From assembly GCF_013868135.1 (NCBI RefSeq), contig NZ_JACEMU010000016.1, positions 124,001 to 188,000 of the forward strand: a stretch of 64,000 nucleotides of DNA, in the 5' to 3' direction. Positions 9,443 through 18,837 of the stretch are shown here, one piece after another. A program made the translations under genes and the position numbers. Source of the DNA: Paracoccus sp. S1E-3 (lineage in GTDB: Bacteria > Pseudomonadota > Alphaproteobacteria > Rhodobacterales > Rhodobacteraceae). The notes under the pieces were generated by a model. The model saw only the letters and a list, made by a program, of their open reading frames with translations, made no database searches and was not told the DNA's origin. The first letter of the stretch is position 1, and the number at the start of each line of letters is the position of its first letter.

Positions 9443-10011
9443 TGGAGGACTGGCCGCGCTTTGCCTATCTGGCTTTGCTTCTGCTGGCACTCGGCGGCTA
9501 TCTGATTACCGAGTTGCGCCGCGATTTCAGCAAATCGCTGCGCCAGATGCTCGCCTGGGGGCTGATCGTGCTGGGCCTGCTGGCCGGCTATGGGCTGTGG
9601 AACGACGTCCGCCACCAGATCGCGCCGCCGCAGATCGTTCAGGGAGATCGGATCGAGCTGCCGATGGCCAGCGACGGCCATTTCTACGTGGACCTCAAAC
9701 TGAATGGCGAGACGGTCAATTTCATGGTCGACACGGGCGCCTCCGACATTGCGCTGCGCCGCCGCGATGCCGAACGCATCGGGTTGCAGCTGGACGCGCT
9801 GTCCTATACCGGCTTCGCCGCGACCGCGAATGGCACCGTGTCGACTGCTCCGGTGCGCATCAGCCTGATCCAGATCGGCGATATTACTGACGAGAACGTC
9901 CGCGCCGACGTGGTCGAGGGTGATCTGGAAATCTCGCTTCTGGGCATGTCCTACCTGCGCCGCTTCGCCCGCGTCGGCTTTGAAGGCGAGACAATGGTGC
10001 TGGAGCGCTAG
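9442..10011 (+). CDS. TIGR02281-type membrane-anchored aspartic protease
   Basis: 189 aa. Two N-terminal hydrophobic helices (about residues 7-22 and 36-52) anchor a retropepsin-like domain with the catalytic motif FMVDTGASDIAL (Asp97) and downstream LLGMSYLRRF, the usual signature of clan AA single-domain aspartic proteases in alphaproteobacteria. It would act as a dimer on the periplasmic face. The ATG at 9442 overlaps the stop of the MarC gene. No substrate is indicated. Confidence 0.85.
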   Translation: MEDWPRFAYLALLLLALGGYLITELRRDFSKSLRQMLAWGLIVLGLLAGYGLWNDVRHQIAPPQIVQGDRIELPMASDGHFYVDLKLNGETVNFMVDTGASDIALRRRDAERIGLQLDALSYTGFAATANGTVSTAPVRISLIQIGDITDENVRADVVEGDLEISLLGMSYLRRFARVGFEGETMVLER

Positions 10012-10177
10012 GTCTCGGCCCCGTTGCCCCATCCGCCCCGGCTGATAGAGGGTTGGTGCCTCTCCTCTCATATTGATGTCAAGGCGCTCGGGCATCACCG
10101 AGGGACGGCAAGCTGCTGACGGCGGGGGTTGGCGACGACGTGGGCGGGGACAGTGGCACACGCTAGCCCGACCGCGC

Positions 10178-10663
10178 CTAGGCCAATTTTTTCCCCGACC
10201 CTGTCCACCGGTAATGAGTGACCGGGTGACCCCAGCGCGGATGCGGCCCCTCGTGGTCCAGGATCAGCCCCTCGCGTTCATAGAACCGCCGTGCACGGGC
10301 GTTCCGGGAAGTGGTGAACAGCGTGAAGCCATCCGCCATGGCGCGCTTGGCTTCGTCCAGCAGGGCCTTGCCGATGCCCGACTGCAAATGCTTCGGGCAG
10401 ACGAACAACTCAGCCAGATAGCGCGCCTCGGGCTTGATCGCGACAAAACCGATCAGCCCGTCTTCGCCCTCCGCCACCGTGACCACGCAGCCAGTCGCCA
10501 GTTCGTCGTCGACACGCGCCCGAAGAAAGTCATGGCTGGGCATCTCGACCGGGCCGACATCCGGCAAGCTTCCGCTGGAATGCCAGATTTCCGCGATCCG
10601 GTCGTGATCGCTGTCATTCGCCATGCGCAGATGGAACCGCGTCAAAACCAACCTCCGCAGCAT
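10178..10663 (-). CDS. GNAT-family N-acetyltransferase
   Basis: About 161 aa from the chosen start MLRRLVLTRFHLRMANDSD. Acetyl-CoA-binding motif A is LAELFVCPKHLQSGIGKALLDEA (Q/R-x2-G-x-G/A version), and motif B is LFTTSRNARARRFYEREG followed by the C-terminal strand. The substrate is unknown. Starts at 10711, 10663 and 10624 are all possible, and none has a convincing Shine-Dalgarno. It lies downstream of holC on the same strand and is probably a separate or loosely coupled unit. Confidence 0.82.
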   Translation of the reverse strand: MLRRLVLTRFHLRMANDSDHDRIAEIWHSSGSLPDVGPVEMPSHDFLRARVDDELATGCVVTVAEGEDGLIGFVAIKPEARYLAELFVCPKHLQSGIGKALLDEAKRAMADGFTLFTTSRNARARRFYEREGLILDHEGPHPRWGHPVTHYRWTGSGKKLA

Positions 10664-10727
10664 CCGCCCATGTCGCCGCAATTCCCGGCAGACAGCTTTG
10701 CCCCCAAGCATCGCGAATACAAGCGTA

Positions 10728-11180
10728 TCAGCGCTTCTTTTCCCAACGCCCCCCGGCCTCAGACCAGTATTCCGCCGCGATGCCGCCCCCTGTCAACGCG
10801 CGCCACTGGTCGCGGGCGCGGTCGACCGCCATGGAATCATTGCCATCGAAAATGATGCACACCCGCGTCAGCGCCAAGGCCTCGGCGGGCGCCACGTCGG
10901 TGCCGTCCAGCGCCATCAGGCATTCCGGCGCATTGGCGGCGGGGGGCGCATCGGCCGCGCGCAAAAGCACCGGCTGGCGCGCATCATGGGGGCCACCTGC
11001 CAGACCGTGCGGCAGGAAGCCCTCGCTTTGCCACAGACCCGCATCCAATGCCTCAAGTCGGGCGGCATTGGCGCCGCGCAATTCCACCCTCCAACCCGCC
11101 GCCAGCGCCTTGCCCAACAGTTGCGGGACAAGGGTTTCGGCGTTTGACCGCGTCAGATGATAGAACAGCGCATTGCCCAC
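10728..11180 (-). CDS. holC: DNA polymerase III subunit chi
   Basis: 150 aa. The N-terminus FYHLTRSNAETLVPQLLGKALAAGW and the later WRVELRG and LRAADAPPAANAPECLMALDG fit the HolC family, the clamp-loader accessory subunit that contacts SSB. It lies 7 nt downstream of pepA, the common pepA-holC pairing in proteobacteria. Normal length for the alphaproteobacterial form. Confidence 0.9.
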   Translation of the reverse strand: MGNALFYHLTRSNAETLVPQLLGKALAAGWRVELRGANAARLEALDAGLWQSEGFLPHGLAGGPHDARQPVLLRAADAPPAANAPECLMALDGTDVAPAEALALTRVCIIFDGNDSMAVDRARDQWRALTGGGIAAEYWSEAGGRWEKKR

Positions 11181-11187
11181 GGGCGGA

Positions 11188-12801
11188 TCAGCCTTCGAAA
11201 TTGTCCCGGATCATCCGGTTCAGCGTCATCACCCCCCAGCCGGTCGCGCCCTTCGGGGCCAGATCGGTCGCACCGGGCGGCAGCGCCACCCCTGCGATGT
11301 CGATATGAACCCAGGGCTGACCGTCGCGGATGAAGCGCTGCAGGAACTGCGCCGCGGTGATCGACCCCGCCGGGCGCCCGCCGGTGTTCTTCACATCCGC
11401 CAGCCGGCTGTCGATCAGCCCGTCATAGGCGGGCGACAGCGGCAGACGCCAGGCGCCTTCGCCTTCGGCCCGCGCCGCTTTCAGCACCCGGTCGGCCAGC
11501 TTGTCGTCATTGGAAAAGACCCCGGCGTTTTCATGGCCGAGCGCGATGATCACCGCCCCGGTCAGCGTCGCCAGATCAATGACCGCCGCTGGCTTGAACC
11601 GCTCCTGCGCGTACCAGAGCACGTCGGCCAGCACCAGGCGACCCTCGGCATCGGTGTTGATGACTTCGATCGTGTCGCCCTTCATCGAGCGCACGATGTC
11701 GCCCGGACGCTGGGCGCGGCCGTCAGGCATGTTCTCGACCAGGCCCACCAGACCGACGACATTGGCCTTGGCCCGGCGCAGCGCCAGCGTGCGCATCACC
11801 CCCGCCACGACGCCCGCGCCGCCCATGTCCATGGTCATTTCCTCCATCCCGGCGGCGGGCTTGATGGAAATCCCCCCCGAATCGAAGACCACGCCCTTGC
11901 CGACCAGGGCCAGCGGCGCATCCTTCTTCTTGCCGCCGTTCCAGCGCATCACCACCACCTTGGACGGCGATTCAGAGCCTTGGCCGACGCCCAGAAGCGC
12001 GCGCATGCCCAGCTTTTCCAGCTCATCCTCCTCCAGCACCTCGACCTCGAGGCCAAGCGCCTCCATCGCTTTCAGGCGGTCGGCGAAATCGCTGGTGGTC
12101 AGGATATTGGCGGGCTCGTTCACCAGATCGCGGGTGAAGAAGACGCCCTCGGCCAGGGCGGCCTGATCGGCGGCGGCGCGCGCCAGCGCCTCGGGCTTGG
12201 CGGCCATGAAGGTGACGCTGGCGCGGGCCGGATCGGGTACCTCGCCCGACTTGGCCTTGCCGCGCTTGCCCTTGCCGCCGCCCGTGGCGTCGTCCAGCAT
12301 CGCATCATCCAGCACGGCGTCGTCCTGGCTGCCGGCGAGCGACTGCGCCGGCGCCCCGCTTTCCGTCGCGCCGCCCTCGCCCCCGTCCTTGCGCGTCTTG
12401 TAGACCGAGAAATCATAGCTGCGCAGCGCCAGCCCCAGCGCCACGTCGCCCGCCATCGCGTGACTGTTGGCCAGCACCAGCGTCTTGCCCTTGCCCAGAC
12501 CCGCGCCGATGGTGGCGCCGGCCTTGCGCGCCTCGGCCACGCTGGCCTTGCGCGGCAGCTTGACCAGCAGCACCGATTCGGCGGCCCAGCCGGCGGGCCA
12601 GGCGAGCGTCAGCGCCTGCCCCGGCTTCAGCTTCTGAAAATCGCGTGATCCAAGCGCCCGCGCCAGCCCCTCGCGTGCGACCTTCGGCAGTTTCGGGGGC
12701 AGCTTGGCCGCCTCGTCCATAAGCAGCGCGATGCGCCCTTCCTGCCTGGTCAGGCCTTCGGTAGCTGTGTCGATGAAACGGATCTCGACCGGGTGGGTCA
12801 T
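11188..12801 (-). CDS. pepA: Leucyl aminopeptidase (M17)
   Basis: 537 aa from the ATG at 12801, which has AGGAG about 9 nt upstream; an upstream Met at 12846 is in frame but unsupported. M17 signature NTDAEGRLVLADVL, with metal/active-site stretches VGKGVVFDSGGISIKPAAGM and MDMGGAG. The enzyme is a hexameric dinuclear-metal aminopeptidase of the cytoplasm. Unusual feature: between the N-terminal domain and the catalytic domain there is a Gly/Asp/Lys-rich insertion (from KDGGEGGATESG to GKGKRGKAKSGE, about 45 residues) that looks unstructured. Confidence 0.95.
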   Translation of the reverse strand: MTHPVEIRFIDTATEGLTRQEGRIALLMDEAAKLPPKLPKVAREGLARALGSRDFQKLKPGQALTLAWPAGWAAESVLLVKLPRKASVAEARKAGATIGAGLGKGKTLVLANSHAMAGDVALGLALRSYDFSVYKTRKDGGEGGATESGAPAQSLAGSQDDAVLDDAMLDDATGGGKGKRGKAKSGEVPDPARASVTFMAAKPEALARAAADQAALAEGVFFTRDLVNEPANILTTSDFADRLKAMEALGLEVEVLEEDELEKLGMRALLGVGQGSESPSKVVVMRWNGGKKKDAPLALVGKGVVFDSGGISIKPAAGMEEMTMDMGGAGVVAGVMRTLALRRAKANVVGLVGLVENMPDGRAQRPGDIVRSMKGDTIEVINTDAEGRLVLADVLWYAQERFKPAAVIDLATLTGAVIIALGHENAGVFSNDDKLADRVLKAARAEGEGAWRLPLSPAYDGLIDSRLADVKNTGGRPAGSITAAQFLQRFIRDGQPWVHIDIAGVALPPGATDLAPKGATGWGVMTLNRMIRDNFEG

Positions 12802-12932
12802 GCCAGAACTCCTGCTTGCGTCGGCGCGAAGCCTAGACCTCGCCAATGGCCTTTACCAGACCATGGCGCGCGCGGGCTTTCCCCAAGCCGCAGCAAAGGT
12901 TAATCAGGGCGCATTCCGAGGAAGCGACCGAG

Positions 12933-14090
12933 ATGAAACGCATCGACCGTTATATCCTGAAGACGATGCTGATTCTGTTCGGCTTCTTCGCCCTGGTGCT
13001 GGTGGCCGTCTATTGGGTCAACCGCGCGGTGTCCCTGTTCGAGCGCCTGATCGGCGACGGCCAGACCGCCATGGTGGTGCTGGAATTCACCCTGCTGACG
13101 CTGCCGGTGGTGATTTCGGTGGTGCTACCGGTGGCGGCCTTCGCGGCGACCGCCTATGGCACCAACCGGCTGTCGGGCGAATCCGAACTGGTGGCGATGC
13201 AGGCGGGCGGCCTGTCGCCCTGGCGGCTGGCGCGCCCGGTGCTGGTCTTCGGCTTCATCATCGCGATGATGGTGGCGGTGCTGGTCAACGCGCTGGTGCC
13301 GATGTCGCGCGCCCGTCTGGCCGAGCGGCAGGCCCAGATCGCCGAGAACGTGACCGCGCAATTCCTCAATGCCGGGGTCTTCCAGTATCCCGCCGCCGGC
13401 ATCACCCTGTTCATCCGCGACGTCACCCCGCTGGGCGAACTTGAAGGGCTGTTCCTGGAGGACGCCCGCGACCCCGCCGATGTCAGCAGTTACAGCGCCG
13501 AGCGCGCGCTGCTGGTCAAATCCGACACCGGCCCGAAACTGGTCATGGTCAACGGGGTCATCCAGTCGCTGCGGCAGACCGGGACCGCGCCGCGCCTGTC
13601 GGTCACCCGCTTCGCCGACATGACCTATGACCTGGGGGCGTTGATGGGGGCCCGCTCGACGCGCGGGCGCGACCTGCGCGATTATTCCACGGCGGCGCTG
13701 TTGCGCCCCGATCAGGCGCTGCTGAACGCCACCGGCGCCAGCCCGGAACGCGCCCGGCTGGAGGCCCATTCCCGCATCGCCCAGCCGCTGCTGTCCCCCG
13801 TCGCGGCCATGCTGGGCTTTGCCACGCTGCTGGTCGGCGGCTTTTCACGCTTCGGCGTGTGGCGGCAGGTGGGCTGGGCCGTAGTGGCGCTGATCTTCGT
13901 GCAGTTGCTGACCAACTGGGCCGCCAACCGCGCCGGCGAGAACCCGGCGCAATGGCCGCTCGTCTATCTGCCGGCGGCGGTCGGCGCGGCGATCTGCGTG
14001 CTGTTGCTGCGGATCGCCGCCGGGCCGTCCCGGCCGCTCCTGTCGCGGTTGCGCGGCAGGGCGCAGGACGCATCCGGGGGCGCGCGATGA
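12933..14090 (+). CDS. lptF: LPS export ABC transporter permease LptF
   Basis: 385 aa from the ATG at 12933 (MKRIDRYILKTMLILFGFFA). It has the YjgP/YjgQ topology: three N-terminal membrane segments, a periplasmic jellyroll of about 150 residues, and three C-terminal segments. With LptG and LptB it extracts LPS from the inner membrane. The gene diverges from pepA. Its stop overlaps the lptG start (ATGA), and lptD follows, so the whole transport limb is clustered. Confidence 0.95.
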   Translation: MKRIDRYILKTMLILFGFFALVLVAVYWVNRAVSLFERLIGDGQTAMVVLEFTLLTLPVVISVVLPVAAFAATAYGTNRLSGESELVAMQAGGLSPWRLARPVLVFGFIIAMMVAVLVNALVPMSRARLAERQAQIAENVTAQFLNAGVFQYPAAGITLFIRDVTPLGELEGLFLEDARDPADVSSYSAERALLVKSDTGPKLVMVNGVIQSLRQTGTAPRLSVTRFADMTYDLGALMGARSTRGRDLRDYSTAALLRPDQALLNATGASPERARLEAHSRIAQPLLSPVAAMLGFATLLVGGFSRFGVWRQVGWAVVALIFVQLLTNWAANRAGENPAQWPLVYLPAAVGAAICVLLLRIAAGPSRPLLSRLRGRAQDASGGAR

Positions 14091-15184
14091 TCCTTGCCCG
14101 CTATGTCGCCAATCGCTATCTGCGCGCCTTCCTGTTGCTGGCCGGGGTGTTTCTGGCGATCCTGCTGCTGATCGACATGGTCGAGCAGATCCGTCGCTTC
14201 GCCGACAAGGGCATCACCATCGGCGCGGCCGCGCGGCTGTCGGCGCTGGCGGTGGCGGGCAGTTTCTACAATATCCTGCCGCTGATCGCGCTGCTGGCCG
14301 GGATCATGCTGTTTCTGAACCTCTCGCGGTCGTCGGAAATGGTGGCGATCCGCGCCTCGGGCCGGTCGGGGCTGCGCATGGTGATGGCGCCGGCGGTGAT
14401 GGCGGCGCTGATCGGCATTGCCGCCGTCGCCATCCTCAACCCCATCGTGGCGGCCACACAGACGCATTACTCGGCGGCGGTGGCGCGCATCGAATCGGGG
14501 GCCTCGACCGTCAGTCTGGGCAAGGACGCGGTCTGGCTGCGTCAGGGCATGGGCGACAATGGCGGCCAGATGATGATCCGCGCCGCCCGCACCAGCCCCG
14601 ACGCGACCACCCTTTATGACGCCAGCTTCATCATCTACGACCCCGCAACCGGCCCCAAGACCCGGATCGAGGCGCGCGAGGCCGCGCTGTCGGATGGGGA
14701 ATGGCGGCTGACCGGGGTGAAGGAATGGTCTCTGGACGCCCCCAACCCCGAGGCCGAAGCCCATCTGCTGGACCAACTGCAATTGCCGACCGAACTGACC
14801 GCCGCCCGCATCCGCGACGGTTTCGGCAGCCCGCAGGCGATCCCGATCTGGGAATTGCCGACCTATATCGCCGGGCTGAAGCGCGCGGGCTTTTCTGCCC
14901 TGCGCCATCAGGTCTGGCTGCAGATGGAACTGGCCCTGCCGCTGATGCTGGCGGCGATGGTGATGGTCGCTTCGGTGTTCACCATGCGCCACATGCGTGG
15001 CCGCAAGACCGGTGGCCTCGTGCTGGGGGCCTTCGCCGCCGGGCTGGCACTGTTCTTCCTGCGCAACATGGCGCAGGTCCTTGGCGACAACGCGGGGGTT
15101 CCCCCTTCCCTTGCGGGCTGGGCCCCCCCCATAGTCGGAATACTGTTCGCCATCGGCATTCTGCTGCAACTCGAGGACGGATGA
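14087..15184 (+). CDS. lptG: LPS export ABC transporter permease LptG
   Basis: 365 aa from the ATG at 14087 (MILARYVANRYLRAFLLLAGVF), overlapping the lptF stop. Same YjgP/YjgQ fold: membrane segments at about 12-35, 55-80 and 95-120, a periplasmic domain with ESGASTVSLGKDAVWLRQG, then three C-terminal segments. Its stop overlaps the ATG of lptD. Confidence 0.95.
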   Translation: MILARYVANRYLRAFLLLAGVFLAILLLIDMVEQIRRFADKGITIGAAARLSALAVAGSFYNILPLIALLAGIMLFLNLSRSSEMVAIRASGRSGLRMVMAPAVMAALIGIAAVAILNPIVAATQTHYSAAVARIESGASTVSLGKDAVWLRQGMGDNGGQMMIRAARTSPDATTLYDASFIIYDPATGPKTRIEAREAALSDGEWRLTGVKEWSLDAPNPEAEAHLLDQLQLPTELTAARIRDGFGSPQAIPIWELPTYIAGLKRAGFSALRHQVWLQMELALPLMLAAMVMVASVFTMRHMRGRKTGGLVLGAFAAGLALFFLRNMAQVLGDNAGVPPSLAGWAPPIVGILFAIGILLQLEDG

Positions 15185-17532
15185 TGAGCCGCCTGACTAT
15201 CGCATCCCTCTGCCTGGCGGCAGCGCCGGCCTTTGGCCAGGATTTCGGGCTGGGCACCGCCACGCAGCCCTTCTGGAAGACCGATCCGGCCTATCAGGGC
15301 AGCCATGGTCCGGCGCTGGCGCCGACCGAGGGCGTCGGCAGCAATGCGCCGCTGAATGACGGCACCGAACTCAGCCGGTTGACCGGATCGGTCCGCACCC
15401 GGCCCGATACCGTGACCGTCCGGGGCGCCGATGTGCCGGACGACGGCGGCGCGGCCACGTTGCTGGCTGATTACGTCACCCTCGAAAGCGACCGCACGCT
15501 GACTGCCTCGGGCGGGGTGGTGGTCTGGTATCAGGGCGCGCGGCTGGTGGCGGACAGCGTCCGCTATGACGGCCAGACCGGCGACATGACCATAACCGGG
15601 CCGATCCACCTGACCCGCCCCGGCCTTGCCGGGACCAGGGACGACATGACCGTCATTGCCGATTCCGGCCAGCTGAGCCAGGACATGCGCGAGGGCATGT
15701 TGCGCGGCGCCCGTCTGGTGCTGGCGCGCGAAATGCAGCTGGCCGCGCGCGAGGTCACCCTGACCGGCGGCGGCCGCTATACCACCCTCAATCAGGTGGT
15801 GGCGTCGTCCTGCCGGATCTGCGCCGAGGACCCCACCCCCCTGTGGGAGATCCGTGCCCGCAGCATCGTGCATGACGACGAGGCCAACCAGCTGATCTTC
15901 CAGTATCCGCAGCTGCGCGCTTTCGGGCTGCCGATCGCCGGCTGGCCCGGCCGGGTCACCGCGCCCGATCCCTCGGTCGAGCGTATGTCGGGCTTTCTGC
16001 AGCCGCGCTTCCGCACCACCTCCCGGCTCGGCTTCGGGGTGATGCTGCCCTATTTCCAGATGCTCGGCGACCATGCCGACCTGACGGTGACGCCCTATGT
16101 CTCTGCCAGCTATACCAATACGCTGAAGCTGCGCTATCGCCAGGCCTTCGAGAACGGCGCGACCGAATGGAACGGCGCCATCACCCGCGACGACATCCGC
16201 GAGGGCGAGACGCGGGGCTATCTGTTCGGCGCGGCGGCCTGGGAACTGCCGCGCGGCTATACGCTGGGGCTGCAGGTGCAGGTGGCCTCGGACGATGGTT
16301 ATCTGCTGGATTACGACATCACCGATGCCGACCGACTGTGGAGCGGGCTGACTCTGGAACGCGTCACCACCGAGCGGCTGGTCTGGGCGCGGGTCGGCAA
16401 CTATCACTCGCTGCGCGAGGACGAGGACAACTCGACCTCGCCGGCGCAGGTGGCCGACATGATGTGGGTCCGCCGCTGGCGGCTGGGCGGGGGCGAGGCG
16501 GGACTGGAATGGTCCGCCCATGCCCATCGCCGCCCCTCGGGCGACGACATCATCGGGCGCGACATGGCGCGCGCTTCGCTGGCACTCGACTGGCAGCGCA
16601 GCGAGATCCTGCCCGGCGGCATCGTCGGCACCGTGGCCACCGGGGTTGGAACCGATATCTATTCGATCCGCGACGACAGCCGCTATGACAGCACGGTGAC
16701 CCGCACCACGCCCTGGCTGTCGGGCACATTGCGCTATCCCCTGACCGGCAGCGACGGCCATGCCTCCTATGTGCTGGAACCGGTGGCACAGCTGGTCTGG
16801 TCGCCCCGCTACAACGACGACGACGACGCCATCCCGAACGAAGACAGCCGCCAGGTTGAATTCGACGAAGGCAACCTGTTCGCCCTGTCGCGTTATCCGG
16901 GATGGGACGCGCGCGAGGCCGGTCTGCGGGCCAATCTGGGCGTGACCTGGACCCGCTTTGACCCGACCGGCTGGCAGCTGTCGCTGGCGGCCGGCCGGAT
17001 CTGGCGCGAAAACACCGATGATTCGGTGACCGATACCCCGATGCTGCTGGATGGCGCACAGTCCGACTGGCTGATCGCGGGGCATTATTCGGATGTCTCG
17101 GGCCTCAGCCTGGCGAACCGGGCGCTGCTGGATGACAATATGGACATCACCCGCGACGAGCTGCGCATCGGCTGGGCACGCTCGGATGTGCAACTGAGCC
17201 TCGGCTACCTGTGGATGAAGGCCGACCGGTTCGAGGATCGCCGCCAGGACCTGTCCGAATTGACGGCCGAGGTCGGCTGGCAGGTCGCGCAGGGGTGGTG
17301 GGCCACCGCCCATGCCCGCCATGACATCGACGAGAATAAGGCTCAGAAGGCGGGCTTCGGGATGACCTATCAGAACGAATGCATCGCGGTCGAAATGGGC
17401 GCCTCGCGGCGCTTCACCGATACTGCCGCCGTCGACCCGGAAACCGATTTCGACCTGTCGATCCGGCTGGGCGGGTTCGGACAGAAAACCGGCGGCAAGG
17501 GCACGGTGGCGCGGCGCGCCTGCATGCGCTAG
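15184..17532 (+). CDS. lptD: LPS-assembly protein LptD
   Basis: 782 aa outer-membrane beta-barrel. Signal peptide MSRLTIASLCLAAAPAFGQ. The OstA/LptA-like N-domain (about residues 80-200: LLADYVTLESDRTLTASGGV) is followed by the LptD barrel domain (from about residue 265 to the end), which contains many aromatic-rich alternating strands. It receives LPS from LptA and, with LptE, inserts it into the outer leaflet. Two in-frame ATGs (15181 and 15184) overlap the lptG stop; either may be used. Cys residues VASSCRICAED near the plug and one near the C-terminus could form the disulfides needed for maturation. Confidence 0.95.
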   Translation: MSRLTIASLCLAAAPAFGQDFGLGTATQPFWKTDPAYQGSHGPALAPTEGVGSNAPLNDGTELSRLTGSVRTRPDTVTVRGADVPDDGGAATLLADYVTLESDRTLTASGGVVVWYQGARLVADSVRYDGQTGDMTITGPIHLTRPGLAGTRDDMTVIADSGQLSQDMREGMLRGARLVLAREMQLAAREVTLTGGGRYTTLNQVVASSCRICAEDPTPLWEIRARSIVHDDEANQLIFQYPQLRAFGLPIAGWPGRVTAPDPSVERMSGFLQPRFRTTSRLGFGVMLPYFQMLGDHADLTVTPYVSASYTNTLKLRYRQAFENGATEWNGAITRDDIREGETRGYLFGAAAWELPRGYTLGLQVQVASDDGYLLDYDITDADRLWSGLTLERVTTERLVWARVGNYHSLREDEDNSTSPAQVADMMWVRRWRLGGGEAGLEWSAHAHRRPSGDDIIGRDMARASLALDWQRSEILPGGIVGTVATGVGTDIYSIRDDSRYDSTVTRTTPWLSGTLRYPLTGSDGHASYVLEPVAQLVWSPRYNDDDDAIPNEDSRQVEFDEGNLFALSRYPGWDAREAGLRANLGVTWTRFDPTGWQLSLAAGRIWRENTDDSVTDTPMLLDGAQSDWLIAGHYSDVSGLSLANRALLDDNMDITRDELRIGWARSDVQLSLGYLWMKADRFEDRRQDLSELTAEVGWQVAQGWWATAHARHDIDENKAQKAGFGMTYQNECIAVEMGASRRFTDTAAVDPETDFDLSIRLGGFGQKTGGKGTVARRACMR

Positions 17533-17564
17533 ATTGACGCAAAATCATAAGGGGGCATGGGAAC

Positions 17565-18833
17565 ATGCGGCAGCTTCTTCTTTCCGCGGCACTGGCGGCC
17601 GTCTTGTCCGGGTCCGTCGCGGCGCCGCTGCTGGCGCAGGATTTTTCACCCGTGGTCTATGTCAACAACGCCGTGGTGACGCGCTATGAAGTCCAGCAGC
17701 GCGCCCGCTTCATGCAGGTGCTGAACGCCCCCGAACAAGGCGAAGCCATGGCCGAAAAGATGCTGATCGAGGACCGGCTGCGGCTGGAGGCCGCCCGCCA
17801 GATCGGGGTGGAGGTCAGCGACGAGGGGCTGGAGGAAGGTCTGGCCGAGTTCGCCGGTCGCGCCGGAATGTCCACCGGCCAGTTCATTCAGGCCCTCGAA
17901 AAGAGCGGCGTCGAACGGCAGGCCTATCGCGATTTCGTGAAGGCCGGCGTGGCCTGGCGCGAGGTCGTGCGCCAGCGGATCGCGCCCGCGGTCTCGGTCT
18001 CGGATGCCGAGGTCGATCAGGCGATGAAGCGCATCATCGAGACCCCGATCGTCAATCAGGTTCTGCTGTCGGAACTGATCATCCCCGCCCCGCCCGGCCA
18101 GGAACGCGCCGCGATGGACCGGGCCGAAAACATCGCCGACACCGCCCGCAGCGAAGCTGCCTTTGCCGAGGCCGCGCGCCGCTATTCGGCGACGCCCAGT
18201 GCCCCGCGCGGCGGCCAGCTGGACTGGATGGCGGTGGAAAACATGCCGCCCAGCCTGCGCGGCATCGTGCTGGGGCTGAAACCGGGGCAGATGACGTCGC
18301 CGCTGACCGTGCCCGGCGCCGTGGTGCTGTTCTACCTGCGCGACACCAAGGGCCAGATGCGCCCCGGCGCGGCCGAGCAGACGCTCGACTATCTCGCCGT
18401 GACCTATGCCACCCTGCCCGAGGCGCAGAACGTCGCCGCCCAGGCCCGCAGCTGCGCCGATCTCTATACCTTCGCCAAGGGCCTGCCCGATGCGCAGGTG
18501 CGCCAGCAGACCGCCCGCCAGGGGGCGATTCCGGGCGATGTCGGGATGCTGCTGGCCAGTCTGGATGAAAACGAGGCCACCGTCATCAACCGCGGCAATG
18601 CCGCCGAGGTGGTCATGCTGTGCGACCGGACCCCGGCATTGCTGACCGGGCTGGATGGCGGCCCGGTGGCCACCGCGACCGCCAATGCCGATGGCGGCAC
18701 CACCGCCCCCAACCCGGACGCCCTGCCCAAGCGGTCGGCGGTGCGCGACCAGATTTTCAACCGCAAGATCACACAGGCTGCCGATGCCTATCTGGCCGAG
18801 CAGCGCGCCAATGCCGTGATCCGCAGGCCATAA
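17565..18833 (+). CDS. surA: SurA-like periplasmic peptidyl-prolyl isomerase
   Basis: 422 aa. Signal peptide MRQLLLSAALAAVLSGSVAAPLLAQ. A SurA N-domain with VVYVNNAVVTRYEVQQRARF (about 30-130) is followed by one parvulin-like domain (about 165-265: QVLLSELIIPAP, AARRYSATPSAPRGGQLDW). It chaperones outer-membrane proteins such as LptD, whose gene lies 32 bp upstream; lptD-surA-pdxA-rsmA is a conserved proteobacterial order. The C-terminal third is variable and may lack the second parvulin repeat. Confidence 0.9.
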   Translation: MRQLLLSAALAAVLSGSVAAPLLAQDFSPVVYVNNAVVTRYEVQQRARFMQVLNAPEQGEAMAEKMLIEDRLRLEAARQIGVEVSDEGLEEGLAEFAGRAGMSTGQFIQALEKSGVERQAYRDFVKAGVAWREVVRQRIAPAVSVSDAEVDQAMKRIIETPIVNQVLLSELIIPAPPGQERAAMDRAENIADTARSEAAFAEAARRYSATPSAPRGGQLDWMAVENMPPSLRGIVLGLKPGQMTSPLTVPGAVVLFYLRDTKGQMRPGAAEQTLDYLAVTYATLPEAQNVAAQARSCADLYTFAKGLPDAQVRQQTARQGAIPGDVGMLLASLDENEATVINRGNAAEVVMLCDRTPALLTGLDGGPVATATANADGGTTAPNPDALPKRSAVRDQIFNRKITQAADAYLAEQRANAVIRRP

Positions 18834-18837
18834 CCGG

